From positions 121,039 to 185,038 of the forward strand of contig JAWNZC010000313.1 of the NCBI GenBank assembly GCA_035771165.1: a stretch of DNA of 64,000 nt, written 5' to 3'. The first letter of the stretch is position 1; the number at the start of each line of letters is the position of its first letter. The notes beneath the pieces were generated by a model. It did no database searches. It had not been told where the DNA came from and worked only from the letters and a program-made list of their open reading frames with translations. Source of the stretch: Paragorgia papillata. Taxonomy: Eukaryota; Cnidaria; Anthozoa; Scleralcyonacea; Coralliidae. Made by a program: the position numbers and the translations under genes. Shown piece by piece: positions 21,314 through 31,898 of this stretch.

Positions 21314-21369
21314 CTTTCAAACCCGTTAATCTTTTCCCTTTAGTTCTCTTATTCGGCTCCGAAGGACCA

Positions 21370-21974
21370 ACTAACGGTATGACGGCTAAACGACTGTATT
21401 TTATGCTTTATTTTGATTTTACTCGCTTCACAAAGGCGTAGAAGCTATCAACGTACAATTACAGATGACAGTATAGTCTTGTCAACAGAAAAACAACCAA
21501 AATGTTTTTGATACGTTCGTTCACTAGTGTGTCCCAGTTTTCGCGCGGCCTAGCGGCTAAAATAGAACTAAAATCATCAGTAAAATGTCAACAGTCAAAC
21601 ACATTCAAAACAGTAAGAATAGAGTAAAGCTGTCTTGCACTGTGTTCTCTCCCCGGACGGTTGCTTTCCTACTTACACAGCAAGCGCATTGGATATGAGG
21701 ACCATGTACAGAGTATTATGTTACTGCTGGTTTATTTTCCGAGCAAAAAATTTCGAGGAAGTTCATTGTCGTAAGGTTTAAGATGCTGGTATGCTTCTTT
21801 AATTTAACATGGTCAAATCACGTAGTAAGATTGGTCATGGTTATTTCTACCGACTTTCTACGACCTTTCATTGTGTTTTCAAACAACTATATTGGTAACT
21901 AAATAATTCTTACTAAGATATAAACCTAACAGCGGGCAGCGTTGTTGTTTTGAAAATGAATTGTATCAAATAAG
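21370..21974. other. region where the BEL 5' LTR is expected
   Basis: No repeat partner, ORF or other feature was recognised. The position above the primer-binding-like site makes it the likely 5' LTR. Confidence 0.3.
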
Positions 21975-22330
21975 TGTTTCAAAGCAGACAAAGTGACTCG
22001 CAAAAATGACTTACATCTCCCTCAGCCTGCCACCAAATGCGGTAGCAAAATAGTTTAAAATCCATGCTCTCACTGACTGGAACAATCTGGATTTTGTTAT
22101 AAGAGAAACTCTCTCTCTACCAAGTTTTAAGGCTAAAGTTAAACACATTTTAAAGAGAGTTTTTATAGTTTTCGTACATTTTAATGCTTGTGAATTTATA
22201 CAACCTTGACTTACAGTAATATGTTTTTAGTTTATATTTTATATTTTTCAAGATCCTACTGAAAATCGCTTTGTGCGAGTAGGCTTCCTGGGTAAATACT
22301 ATTAAAAAAATAATAAAATAAAAAAAGCAT
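21975..22330 (+). mobile_element. 3' end of a non-LTR retrotransposon, family 1
   Basis: The translated tail reads DLHLPQPATKCGSK, then HALTDWNNLDFVIRETLSLP and SFKAKVKHILKRVF, the common end of CR1/L2/jockey-like RT ORFs (W.NLP..IR...SL..FK..LK). The 3' UTR TACTGAAAATCGCTTTGTGC and an A-rich tail follow. The UTR matches the copy ending at 2937. Very short, 5'-truncated copy. Confidence 0.7.
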
Positions 22331-23025
22331 CACACTGTTACAACATTATTTACAAATTATATAATTTGAAATAAAATATTCCCAATATATTGAGTACTTG
22401 GTATATTCATTAAGCAACAAATTTTAGTTTTTTGATCATTAAGGTAAACAAAGATTATTTCTTGTCTCAAATGTTTGAGCTATTTCCGAAAATAAAATTG
22501 ACAAGCTGAAGTAAGATGCGCCGCACTTTCTACAGCATTAGAAATTCTGTTTTTCAATAGTTTTTAAAAGTTTAAGGTTGTCGTTTCCACTACATTTCTG
22601 AAACAGAATTGAAAGGTTGACATTGCTGAATAAGTTATAAACGTATAGCAAAAGGGATGTTTTATTATATGTCGAGTCCTCTGCGCAACACTATAATTTA
22701 AATGCAAAACTTGAATATATAACGCGGTAATTATTTCTAGCAAAATAACAGCTTTAAAAAGCTTTTTTGGCTAACTAAATTGTTTAACTCGACAGACACG
22801 CTGCAATGGTCTATTTCCAGCTATTATTTTATGATATTTTTGAAAAACAGGTCTTATATAAATTGCAACTTTACCAAGATATTTAAAAGTAATACAAACT
22901 AATTTTAGTATTAGCCTATTAGAACAAGTTAATCGTTCAACCAATAAATCGATCAAATAACAAATTAGTTAATTGATCAATCCATCAATTTCTCAATCGA
23001 TCTATCAGCCAATGAAGTAAGCAAT
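22331..23025. other. AT-rich intronic stretch
   Basis: No gene recognised. At about 22925-23005 ATCAAT/ATCGATC words recur loosely. Confidence 0.3.
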
Positions 23026-23164
23026 AGATCAAACACGAGGAAGAGTGTTTCATCCGATGTGCAGTCACCGAGAAGTAGTTGAAAAACGAGGCCGTAGACC
23101 GAGTTTTTTAACGAATTTCGAGGTGACTGGATAGAGGATGAAACATCTTTCGAGTGTTTGATCT
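23026..23164. repeat. fold-back MITE (AGATCAAACAC arms)
   Basis: AGATCAAACACGAGGAAGAG and TGTTTCATCC on the left pair with GGATGAAACA and CGAGTGTTTGATCT on the right. The centre contains ACGAGGCCGTAGACCGAG. Total about 139 bp. Confidence 0.7.
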
Positions 23165-23609
23165 AGCTTCTCAAACAAATCAGTATTTTATGAAAAAATC
23201 AGGTTGAAAGTTGGCAAAATCCAGTTCACCGTCTCGGTACAGATTTCCTTTGTTTCCATCTTATGAATTATTAATGAGTTTGAGAAGAAAAGGTGAACTT
23301 TATTGAATCACGCTAATCCCTTAATTCAACAAACAAAAATAGATAAATTTTTGTCTCTGCGCAGCAGATATATTGCTATCGTGTGTGTGTTGTAACCAAC
23401 GCGCGACAATTAAATCTTAGACAATCAAAGCTCGTTTTCGGTTAACGTACGAGCAGTCCGTTTGAACGATGGAAACAAGTATTTTTAATCCGACCGTGTT
23501 TGTAATATTTCGGCGCCATATAATTGTACGTAGCTAATCGAAGAGCAACACATATTATTTTCTAAGAAAGACAATATTGTTGATGTAACTAGTAAATATT
23601 TTTAACATG
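23165..23609. other. intronic stretch
   Basis: Nothing recognised. Confidence 0.3.
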
Positions 23610-23761
23610 TGTTATGTTCTATAAGACACATACAACTGGTTATGATGTATTTTATTGTCGGCCTTGTTGACCAGCACATGTCAAGTGAAGTTTCATAATT
23701 CATGCATATTAATTAAAACATACTGAGAACGAGGCTAACTAATTATTCACATAATATAACA
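23610..23761 (-). repeat. gypsy 3' LTR
   Basis: 152 bp, with TGTTAT...ATAACA inverted ends. It differs from the partner LTR by roughly ten substitutions and small indels, mostly in the first 90 bp on the plus strand; the rest is identical. Confidence 0.9.
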
Positions 23762-23836
23762 TCCCTCTTTTCCCAGTGTAACTGTAACAATATAAACTGC
23801 TAAAATGTCTCTTAATTTAGTTTGTTTTAATATGAA

Positions 23837-24468
23837 CTATTTGTCCGCTTTTCGTTGTCCTATATGGTATAGATATTGCGGAGGCTTCACTGCCCGACCA
23901 GATCGAGTGGAATAGGTGGAAGTTGGAGTGACCTTCTGTGTTAAGGCAATAGGTTGTGGAGACTGAGTTGGAGGTGCAGCCTTAGGGGATGATTGCGTCT
24001 GTTTGGTCTTGAGAAGGTGGCGTCTGTTTCGTCGTAGAACGTTGCCAGTCTCGGTTTTCACGTGATATGATCGTGGCTGTGGTCACGTGACATTACTTCG
24101 CCTTTCTTTGACCACCTTCCATCTGCTCTGAGACGTACACTGTCTCCTGGATGAAGCACCGGTAGGTTGCGTGCATTGGAGTTGTACTGGGCTGTAGTTT
24201 TCTTCGATATTCTCACTGGTTTGGAAGTCTTGAGATGAGATTTGACTAATGGTACTGTTGTTCTTAGGGTACGACCCATGAGCTTTTGAGCGAGAGATAA
24301 CTGGTCCTTGCTGGGAGTTATTCTTAAAGCGATAAGTGCTAGAAGAGGGTCCTCGTTGCTGGCTATCGCTTTCTTCAGGCTATACCTGACTGTTTGTATT
24401 GTTCTTTCTATGAAGCCGTTGCTTTGAAGAAATTCCGGGCTTGAGGTGTTATGAGTGAAGTCCAGCAT
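23837..24468 (-). pseudogene. gypsy integrase C-terminal half
   Basis: The frame at 24058-24468 gives SPEFLQSNGFIERTIQTVRY, then EDPLLALIALRITPSKDQLS and LHPGDSVRLRADGRWSKKGE. These are the integrase catalytic-core end (S....SNG..ER..QT.K, containing the third catalytic acidic residue E in IER) and the C-terminal DNA-binding part. After a frame change near 24060, 23837-24061 gives KTETGNVLRRNRRHLL and STRSGRAVKPPQYL, the usual tail. At least two frameshifts separate these pieces. Confidence 0.85.
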
Positions 24469-24833
24469 TGCTGCGAGAATATCTTATATTCATGGGATGT
24501 GAACTGAGGCCCGTTGTCGCTGATAACAGATTTCGGAATGCCAAATCTGGCAAGCACCTTCTTCGTGTGAGACACGATTTCCTCTGCTGTGGGAAGTTGA
24601 AGGTGGTGTCGCTTGATAACTTGATTAAGATCTCTTGGGTCAAGACATATTCTGAGCTTGCCATTACTCTTTTCCACAATGACCATCGAGTTGACCCAGT
24701 CAGGTGGACCAGTAACTGGTTCGACGACTTGCATATCAACCATGCATTCGTTGAAGTTCTTCCTTGACTTTTGCCTTGAGTGAATGAGGAACACGTCTTG
24801 GTGGGTGGATAACTGGTTCAGCATTTTCATCAA
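24408..24833 (-). pseudogene. gypsy RT-integrase in-frame deletion fusion
   Basis: The open frame starts in the RT N-terminus (VVEPVTGPPDWVNSMVIVEK, then LRICLDPRDLNQVIKRHH and LPTAEEIVSH) and passes without a stop into the integrase core (LARFGIPKSVISDNGPQFTS, with the catalytic D of SDNGPQF). The RT YxDD box, RNase H and zinc-binding integrase start are absent. The join is in frame near EEIVSHTKK, about 24610, and implies a precise deletion of roughly 1.5 kb or more compared with a full gypsy polyprotein. Not a working enzyme. Confidence 0.85.
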
Positions 24834-24952
24834 GGGTTACGTGATGAATATTTGGCAAGCATCCTATTTCTGCAAAGCAGTCTGCATATTCTTCTACGAA
24901 GCTTGGTACAGAAGAAGATACTGCCTTTTCACGCTTTATAAGGTTGAGACTC

Positions 24953-25510
24953 TCACTCGTCTTTAAACCAAGGATTGGTGAGGAAGAGGTTTCCAGCTAC
25001 TATGAACAACACAGGGATAGATTTGTTTTTGAGCTTCAAATTGGCAACACATTTTCCAATGACAGGAATGCTTGAGCCACTGTATGCTGTGAGCTTAACA
25101 TTTGTTGGTTTAACGCTGGGCTTCTTGGACAAGGAATAGAAGGTTTTCTTTGGTTGAACATTGACTTGGGCACCAGTGTCTATCTTGTAAGTAATGTTAG
25201 TCCCATTTCTATCGAGTATAACATTCCAGTCCTTTGGGGTGCAGCGGTCGTCTACTTGAAGTACATTAGCCTCATCACTGGGTAATTGCTCTGGAGGGTT
25301 GATTTTATCTTTTGTCGCAGTTATGGTGCCAACCTCAAACTCACTGTCACTGCTAGAGTCTCCACTGGGAGGGGGTTGTTCCACAACATCTACAGAATTC
25401 CTAGGACAGCACTTGGCAAAATGACCAGCTTCGCTGCAGATTTTACATTTCTTTGAGTAAGCAGGGCAATTTCCTCTGTTGTGAGACACACCACAAAATT
25501 TGCAGTTCTT
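24953..25510 (-). pseudogene. gypsy zinc knuckles and aspartic protease
   Basis: A CCHC-type knuckle reads CKICSEAGHFAKCC, preceded by SHNRGNCPAYSKKC from a first knuckle that begins in the gag frame upstream. An acidic, Ser-rich linker follows, then the protease YKIDTGAQVNVQPKKTFYSL with the DTGA active site. The frame is open over about 178 codons to NPWFKDE at 24953, so the protease domain looks intact. Confidence 0.85.
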
Positions 25511-26127
25511 AAAGAATGTTTGTTTACCAGAGCTAGTTGGTTGTTTGAACTTTGGTTTGGTATTTCTTTTGAGGGCATCAATGGATTTACTCTCAGATCA
25601 GCATTCGCATGCTGCTTTGTTTCTTGGGCAGCTTGACCATATTTTATAGCATTTTCTAAGGTTAAATCAGGTTCCCTGAAAAGTCTCTCCCTAAGCTTGT
25701 TGTCTAAAAGTCCCATTATGATCACGTCTCTGATTAGGGAATTACATAACTCTCCGAATTCACACTCTTGGCTTAGTTTCTTCAATTCAGTTACAAATTG
25801 ATCAAAAGACTGACCTTTCTCGCGACATGTGAGGAACTTGTATCGTCGGAAAGTGATATTCTTTCGAGGAGAACAGTATTCGTCGAGTTTTCCAACAATC
25901 ACGCTGAACTTCATCTTGTCTTCCTCGCTGTCGAAGGTGAGGGTATTGTAGATTTCACGACCCTTCTTACCAATGCACGTAAGGAGTATGCTCGATCTCA
26001 CTTGATCACTTTTCTTGTCTTTCTCGGTGGCTGTGAGGTAAAGCTTGAGTTCTTGTTTCCATTTTCTCCATTGTTCAGAGATATTTCCTTCAAAAAGAGG
26101 CGGTTCAGGCGGAGTAAAACGATCCAT
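25390..26127 (-). pseudogene. gypsy gag
   Basis: The ORF begins with MDRFTPPEPPLFEGNISEQW at 26127, about 57 bp inside the 5' LTR edge. It holds the gag pattern LYLTATEKDKKSDQVRSSIL, EKGQSFDQFVTELKKLSQEC and LIRDVIIMGLLDNKLRERLF, all normal for Ty3/gypsy capsid proteins. It runs into a wrong frame after about residue 205 (near 25505), where the zinc knuckle should follow in the alternative frame, so one frameshift has separated gag from the knuckle. Confidence 0.9.
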
Positions 26128-26183
26128 GTGGATATCGAGTATAAAATATCCTGAGAAGCTGAGTAATACTTATCCTGACCCCA

Positions 26184-26332
26184 TGTTATGTTCTATAGGA
26201 CACACTGGTTATCATGATGTATTTATTGTCGGCCATGTTGACCAGCACATATCATGTGAAGTTTCTTAATTCATGCATATTAATTAAAACATACTGAGAA
26301 CGAGGCTAACTAATTATTCACATAATATAACA
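26184..26332 (-). repeat. gypsy 5' LTR
   Basis: 149 bp with the same TGTTAT/ATAACA ends as 23610-23761. It carries the promoter side of the element in minus orientation. The primer-binding site abuts it at 26169-26183. Confidence 0.9.
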
Positions 26333-26928
26333 GCATGCATGGCCAGAAATTTTGGACACTGGAGCCCACATAGTAATCAGCGGACTCCTGCGTAAAATAT
26401 GTTTTTGCCGGCAAATTGCTATTTGTTACGGAGACCATTTCTAACGTGGTTCTCAACTCTATCATAATTTTCTCTAAGAAGCACCGCACACCTTTCTGCT
26501 AAGAAATAGTTGATGATCTGCACGAATGATGTATCTGGTGATTTCCTCTCGAGGTCATACCAAACGAGGTCTTTTCAAACACTAATTATGGATGAAGCAT
26601 TAGTTCTTAATATATATTTAAAAAATGCCACTGTTTCGTGTTTTATTCTGGGCTCTTATATTAGTCAATAGATTACGCTTCCGGACTCGTGGATCTATAG
26701 CCAATATACTTATTATGGACATTAATTGCAAAATATATTTGACCCTTTGCAGGACCACATTGACCATTATGACTTACAAAAAATTGTTTCGAAATTTTGC
26801 AACATTCTATAAATTATGGATGAATTTTGTAGCCTGTAGGACTGTGTTTACCATTTTCAATTTCGCGCGCGCAATCTAGCGTTGGAGCTTCCGGTAATTT
26901 TCAATCATCCCCAGTGTCTCCCGGCCTA
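26333..26928. other. intronic stretch
   Basis: Nothing recognised; open frames here show no family motif. Confidence 0.3.
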
Positions 26929-27998
26929 TACCCTGGTCCCCGCCCACACCCCCCCCCCCGAAATGCTGAAAGCTACGAGAAACACCTCTGGTCGAAGACG
27001 CTACTTATATCACTTTTATGTTGCAGTAATCTAATTAAATTGACCGGGGGTCAGGGGTTTAAACTTTTTGCACCACTGATAGAATTTTATTTATTAAGGC
27101 CGGTTGCGGCGCAGGCTAGGGGAAATAAATTATAAAAGTCTAAAAATTTGTCCGTTTTACCAGTCGAGCAAGAGATAAAAAACCCAACAGCCCACAAGAC
27201 AACGCAAGACAGCTTATTAGAGCTGAATGACCCGCCAGACCGCTTCAGTGCTCAAATTATTTATTCCTATCAAAACCACTTGCAAGCTACAATAACAGCA
27301 AAACCGGCTCTTATCCATAGGGGAAATGTTTTCCCAATGGCGCTTTAGTTCCATACCGCTGCTATTCAGAAATTTTTCGAAAACGAATCCAAATTTTATA
27401 TGTAGAACTAAAACGCAAAACTGTCACCTGTTCACAAAGAAATAATATACATTAGAGTGTGTTTATATGGAGAAGAGCCAGCCCAGGTACTCGAGATAGC
27501 CCGCTTTTCGAAGATGATTTTTATTGTGTCTACATAAGAAAGGCTAGCTCGCCTAGGCTTGCTTGTTGTGCTAATTGCGTAATTTATCAGTTCTGGTAAG
27601 ACACAAAGTCTCATTGTTCTAAATATGAAGTGTACATGAAGAAGCAAAACTTGTGAATTGTTAATATGTCGAAAAAAGCTGATAAAAAGAAATTTTGTCG
27701 CGTGTACGAAACTTTTAATGCTAGCCCTGGTAGGCGAGCCAGCCCGATCGATCGTGATTACATGGGGAAAAACCAGCCCGGATAACCGAAATCACGGTCT
27801 CAGAAAGCGAGATCTTGGCTAGGCGTCCTGGTTCGGCTCTCATATAAACATAAGATGAATATTAACAAAAAATAATAGTACAATCACGATCGGAAAAGCG
27901 GGCTAGCCCAGGTATCGAAACGGCCAGTTCGACCAGAGGTTGGGGCGGGGGGGGGGGGAGGGGGGAGCGGGCGGCGTAGAACTTCTGGGACCAGGGTA
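26929..27998. mobile_element. non-autonomous element with TACCCTGGTCCC inverted termini
   Basis: The left end TACCCTGGTCCC, then a C-run and GAAATGCTGAAAG with CCTCTGGTCGA, is mirrored on the right (TCGACCAGAGG, G-run, then GGGACCAGGGTA). The arms span about 70 bp. The interior has no transposase. It includes, at about 27470-27915, repeated words of the type GCTAGCCC/CCAGCCCGG, probably a further dispersed repeat. A third copy of the left end is at 31897. Confidence 0.7.
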
Positions 27999-30004
27999 CC
28001 CGGCCTTTAGCGGGAGCCGAGAATAAAGCTGCTGACCTCAATTATTACAAACTCTGAAGGACCACTTTCTGAAAATAAACGTGCGTTTTATACTGAGATT
28101 TGAATCTCGTAATAACCTTGGTTCACGAAAAGCTTGCAAACTACATATTTTTACTGGATTTTTGAACAACTTCTTTGCATCGCTCTAACGAAAAGTAATT
28201 TGATTTGGAAAGAGGTAAGATTGTACCACAACACTCCGTCATTGGAAAATAAAAATAAGTTAATCGATTGATGCAATCTGCCATCAAATATCGCGCTCAG
28301 CGCTTTATTTGAGAATGTTAATAAGGTCACAATAGAGCGGGCGAGCTAACCATAACCAGCTACCGAATGGAAGAAGTTAACGATCGCTTCTATGAAATCT
28401 TGTTGTGTTATCATAAACAGTAAAGCGACCTATAATTAGAAACCATCGTTGCAAAGTATAAAGTATGTAAAATGATAAATTATGTTATTTAAGCTCATGG
28501 TGTCATTGTTGTTTTGCTATAAATGTTTCTCTTTTATGAGATAACGCTGCTGTACCGCAGGCGCAATGTCCGACTTTTCTGGCCATGACTTATAGTAAAC
28601 TTGCAAGTGTAATCTACCGCAATTTTTGTGCGATATACAGAATCTTGAAACAGTTGGCAAGACAGTCGTTGGACTATTTATCGAATCAGGCCAACACGTG
28701 TTTATGAAGACGTCTTCAAGGGACAAACAATCCCAGAATTTGAAGTAATTTTTTTTTTCATTTAGCTTATAGATACTTGCCATATGTGTCAGGCAAACAA
28801 CCTTATTAACCCTTCGAGAGAGAAATTTCTACGAGGAGCCTCGAGTTAACGAGTAATATCTTTTGGCGTTAGATGGAGTAAAATATTTAAGTGGCGACAA
28901 AAATACACGTTTCCCTTTTGTTAAAAGGTTAAGAATGACAATTATATATTCTTCTCAAGAGAACTGGTAGTGTTCTTTTACATTTTAATGCAATCAAGTT
29001 TATTAGCAAGTACACACATGTAGTCATTGACTGCCTATATAAATAGGTTGCTGTAAGTTGTTTCTAATAAACCACGATCCGCCCCACGATTGATATTTAT
29101 ATTTTTACACCCGTTTTAAAAATTACACAACACCGAAAGCTGACATGCATGTGGCGTGATGTGAGTTTTATAGCAATTTGTTGTCACAAAATGCTACCAA
29201 TTTACATCGATAGAAACTGAGTCAGAATACAATGAAATGAGGACGTTAATGCTGACCGAAATGCGAATTATTTAACCATAACAATGCAATCCATTCGAAT
29301 GTTGAATACGATGACAAAGTAAGTTATATTGAAGTATTTTGAATTGCCATAAAACTCGCATGTCGACTGCAATATAACCGGCCTTGTCCCATAATTTTGA
29401 AAAAGGGTGTAATAACGGATTGACTTGTCATCTTATTCGCTTATTACGTTCACTGAACTGGATTAATAGGCTATTCCCGAATATGCTTCAATGGACGCGA
29501 ACAGTGGCTTGAAATCCAGGTTGAATATGAAGGAAAATAGTGAATGCATTACGATTTCATTCGTGCCATTGTTTTATGGGCATTGGAGCAAATTCGGAAA
29601 GTCTCTAGCTATTAGGCAAATTCTCTTTTAGCGGGTTCTGCACAGATACATGTGCTGTACCTAAGCGCAGCTTTTGTTAATAAGGCCGGGAAGAATATAT
29701 AATACAAAATATTAATATGTAAGAATAATATATTTACATATTTAAGTAAAAATTAAAATACCGCAAGCTAGTTGCACTGGGAAGAACGTTGAAAGAATAA
29801 GGTTTTTGCGTTTTTAAGCTTGTTTGGGAAACTATTGCAAAAATTAGTTCCACTATATATAACTCAGATTTCGTTATGTGTTCTGTTTTCGGATACGGTC
29901 AAAAAAATCTATCAATCAATAAATAAATACATAATTTTTAGTAAATTAGTAAATTTTATTATAAGAAAGATAGCTACATTCTAAATTTACAACTATTTTT
30001 TAAG
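27999..30004. other. intronic DNA, little recognised
   Basis: At about 28808-28930 a diverged MITE begins TTAACCCTTCGAGAG and contains GGCGTTAGATGGAGTAAAAT, a minus-type relative of the GGCTAACGCC core. An open minus frame at 28517-28783 matches no family I know. The 3' end (TATTTTTTAAG) is the splice acceptor for the next exon. Confidence 0.4.
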
Positions 30005-30328
30005 GTATCACCATCAGATTGCAAGGACCATTAAAGAACTCAGGTATTGGACGTGTTGAAATATTTTACCAAGGGAAATGGGGAACGGTTTGTGAGAAGA
30101 ACTGGGACTTTAACGATGTTAACGTTGTTTGTCGACAACTTGGATTTCACGGAGTTAGTGCAGCTCTTCAACGCCGTGATGTTCCAGATGGTAATGGAAC
30201 AATATGGCTAGATAAGGTTGACTGTTCAGGAAGTGAACATTACTTAGCCAGCTGTAGTCATAGAGGATGGGGAACACACAATTGCATTCACCAAGACGAT
30301 GCCGGTGTCATATGTAGTAACGAATCGG
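30005..30328 (+). CDS. SRCR domain exon 2 of the same gene
   Basis: This exon is again exactly 324 nt, acceptor TTTTTTAAG before 30005, donor GTAAGC at 30329, phase 1-1. It reads ITIRLQGPLKNSGIGRVEIF, then GKWGTVCEKNWDFNDVNVVC, RQLGFHGVSAALQRRDVPDG, IWLDKVDCSG, YLASCSHRGWG and DAGVICSNES. All SRCR landmarks and the same six cysteines as exon 1 are present, and the two exons are clearly sister domains from tandem exon duplication. Charged changes in the WGTVC loop (DDN to EKN) and DVNV for DAHV suggest divergence under constraint, because the frame stays fully open. Confidence 0.88.
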
Positions 30329-31362
30329 GTAAGCTATAGTATTTTCCTTTAATATTTAATCTTTAACTAAACTTATTTTGACACGCGCAGTAGCCTATTC
30401 AATACCAGCTGGTTTTCAAAGAGCCGTGTACATAACATTAAAATAAGATGAGAGAGTCACTGAGATGCTATTCCCTGCGTTCTGGCAGCACTTTAGAACA
30501 AAATCTGAACGTTTTAAATCGCATTTTCTTTGGCATATTTTATCGAAAATGACTGGTGGACAATTTGGCAACGTGTTTAATAATAGCTATATTCTAACTC
30601 TAAATATATTTATAAAAATAGAATATCGGAAAGAAATCACTGAAATGAGTCAGCTGTTGCCAGGTATCAGTAAGGTTATATAAAGAGCAAAAGAAAATGT
30701 TAAATACGGTAAGGGCATAAACAATACATATTAACTATTAAACGTATTAAACGTATTAAACATGCACAGAGATGTTTGACAGTCGTAAAATCAAGAGATG
30801 TTAATAGGAATAACATTACCGAGCGGCGAATCACTCATATTTCAGCATTTATTTATACTGTGAAATTTTCACTTTTCAGGCTTCGGTCAAATACATCGGG
30901 ATACATAATGCAACAAAACTTTACAACACTGAGTCATAATGAGTTTTTAATGCCATGTTATTGTAATATTTACGGGAAAACATATGATAAACGACATCCC
31001 ATCTTCAATTTAAACAAGACGCCCGCTAGGCGTTAACTCGGGCTACTTAATACTGGGCACTGGGCAGTGGTACAGGCTGGTATGGGAAGATTATGCTAAC
31101 CCGTGTGCTAACAAATGCTATTAGGATATTTGTCAAGAAAAATTTGAATTTGTTCAACATAATTAAGGTGGGAATTCTGTGCACACGAAAAATTTATCAA
31201 TCATTTCCTATAAACATTAGGCAACTATTAATCCTTTACCAGGCAAGATTACCAGGAGGTCTCCACTTGACAAGCAAAATCATGTGCCATTAGCCAGAGT
31301 AAAAGTAGAAGTAGAAATTGCTAAATGGCAACCATGCCAAGGACAAAGCTAACATTAGTACA
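30329..31362. other. DNA downstream of SRCR exon 2
   Basis: No further SRCR exon was recognised. At 31013-31050 the dispersed motif CAAGACGCCCGCTAGGCG, then CTCGGGCTACT, repeats the motif at 14263. Confidence 0.4.
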
Positions 31363-31898
31363 AGCGTACAATGAAATGGTGGCCATACTGGTGTACCAAA
31401 ACAATGAAATGGTGGCCATACTGGTGTACCAAAACAATGAAATGGTGACCATACTGATGTACATGTCAAAACAATAAAATGCTGGCCATACTGGTGTACC
31501 AAAACATTGAAATGGTAGCCATAGAATCAAAACAATTAAATGGTGGCCATACTGGTGTACCAAAACATTGAAATGGTGGCCATACTGGTGTACCAAAACA
31601 ATGAAATAGTGGCCATACTGGTGTACCAAAACAATGAAATGGTGGCCAATCGGTCATATTGGTGTTCCAAAACAATGAAATGGTGGCTATACTTGTGAAC
31701 CAAAACAATGAAATGGTGGCCATACTGGTGTACCAAAACGTTGAAATGGTGGCCATACTGGTGTACGAAAACAATGAAATGGTGGCCATACTGGTGTGCC
31801 AAAACATTGAAATGGTAGCCATACTGGTGAACTAAAACAATGAAATGGTGGCCATACTGGTGTACCAAAACATTGAAATGGTGGTCATACTGGTGTTA
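31363..31898. repeat. 33-bp minisatellite, about 16 copies
   Basis: The unit AAAACAATGAAATGGTGGCC plus ATACTGGTGTACC is repeated with a few substitutions and some partial units. Because 33 is a multiple of three, three minus-strand frames stay open over long stretches (11-residue periods such as WYTSMATISLF). No start context, conserved neighbour or signal supports a protein. Confidence 0.9.

Larger units (their letters stand above)
17761..21369 (-). mobile_element. BEL/Pao LTR retrotransposon, decayed, minus strand
   Basis: Reading minus from 21369, the order is a primer-binding-like TGGTCCTTCGGAGCCGAAT (21351-21369), gag-like DUF1759 region, zinc fingers, aspartic protease, reverse transcriptase and RNase H, ending at 17761. 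Integrase and 3' LTR are absent. Multiple stops and frameshifts occur, and a TA microsatellite at about 18470-18502 replaces part of the RT/connection region. The 5' LTR should lie above 21370 but was not delimited. Confidence 0.85.
23610..26332 (-). mobile_element. Ty3/gypsy LTR retrotransposon with internal deletion, minus strand
   Basis: The LTRs at 26184-26332 (5' in element orientation) and 23610-23761 (3') are about 150 bp and both begin TGTTAT and end ATAACA. A primer-binding site TGGGGTCAGGATAAG follows the 5' LTR directly, and a polypurine tract GGGAAAAGAGGGA precedes the 3' LTR. The flanks read ACATG and GCATG, a 5-bp target duplication with one change. Inside are gag, zinc knuckles, protease, the RT start and the integrase C-terminal half, but most of RT, all RNase H and the integrase start are gone. 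At 2.7 kb it is about half the usual length. Confidence 0.9.
12051..30004 (+). other. inferred intron between the two SRCR exons
   Basis: Both SRCR exons are on the plus strand, 324 nt long and phase-compatible, so they can be spliced directly to each other. If so, this 17,954-bp intron is filled with transposons inserted in both orientations. The alternative is that they belong to two neighbouring SRCR genes, or that exons unrecognised here lie between them. Confidence 0.5.

Noticed and set aside
18626..21441. Plus-strand ORFs over the BEL element
   Set aside because: They are antisense shadows of recognisable minus-strand BEL/Pao domains.
27930..27972. G-rich run as a promoter element
   Set aside because: It lies inside the inverted terminus of a repeat element and has no gene beside it.
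28517..28783. Minus ORF of 88 codons in the SRCR intron
   Set aside because: Composition is ordinary and no motif, splice signal or neighbour supports it.
31290..31868. Four overlapping minus ORFs of 70-118 codons
   Set aside because: All are the 33-bp minisatellite in different frames, with no start context or conserved domain.
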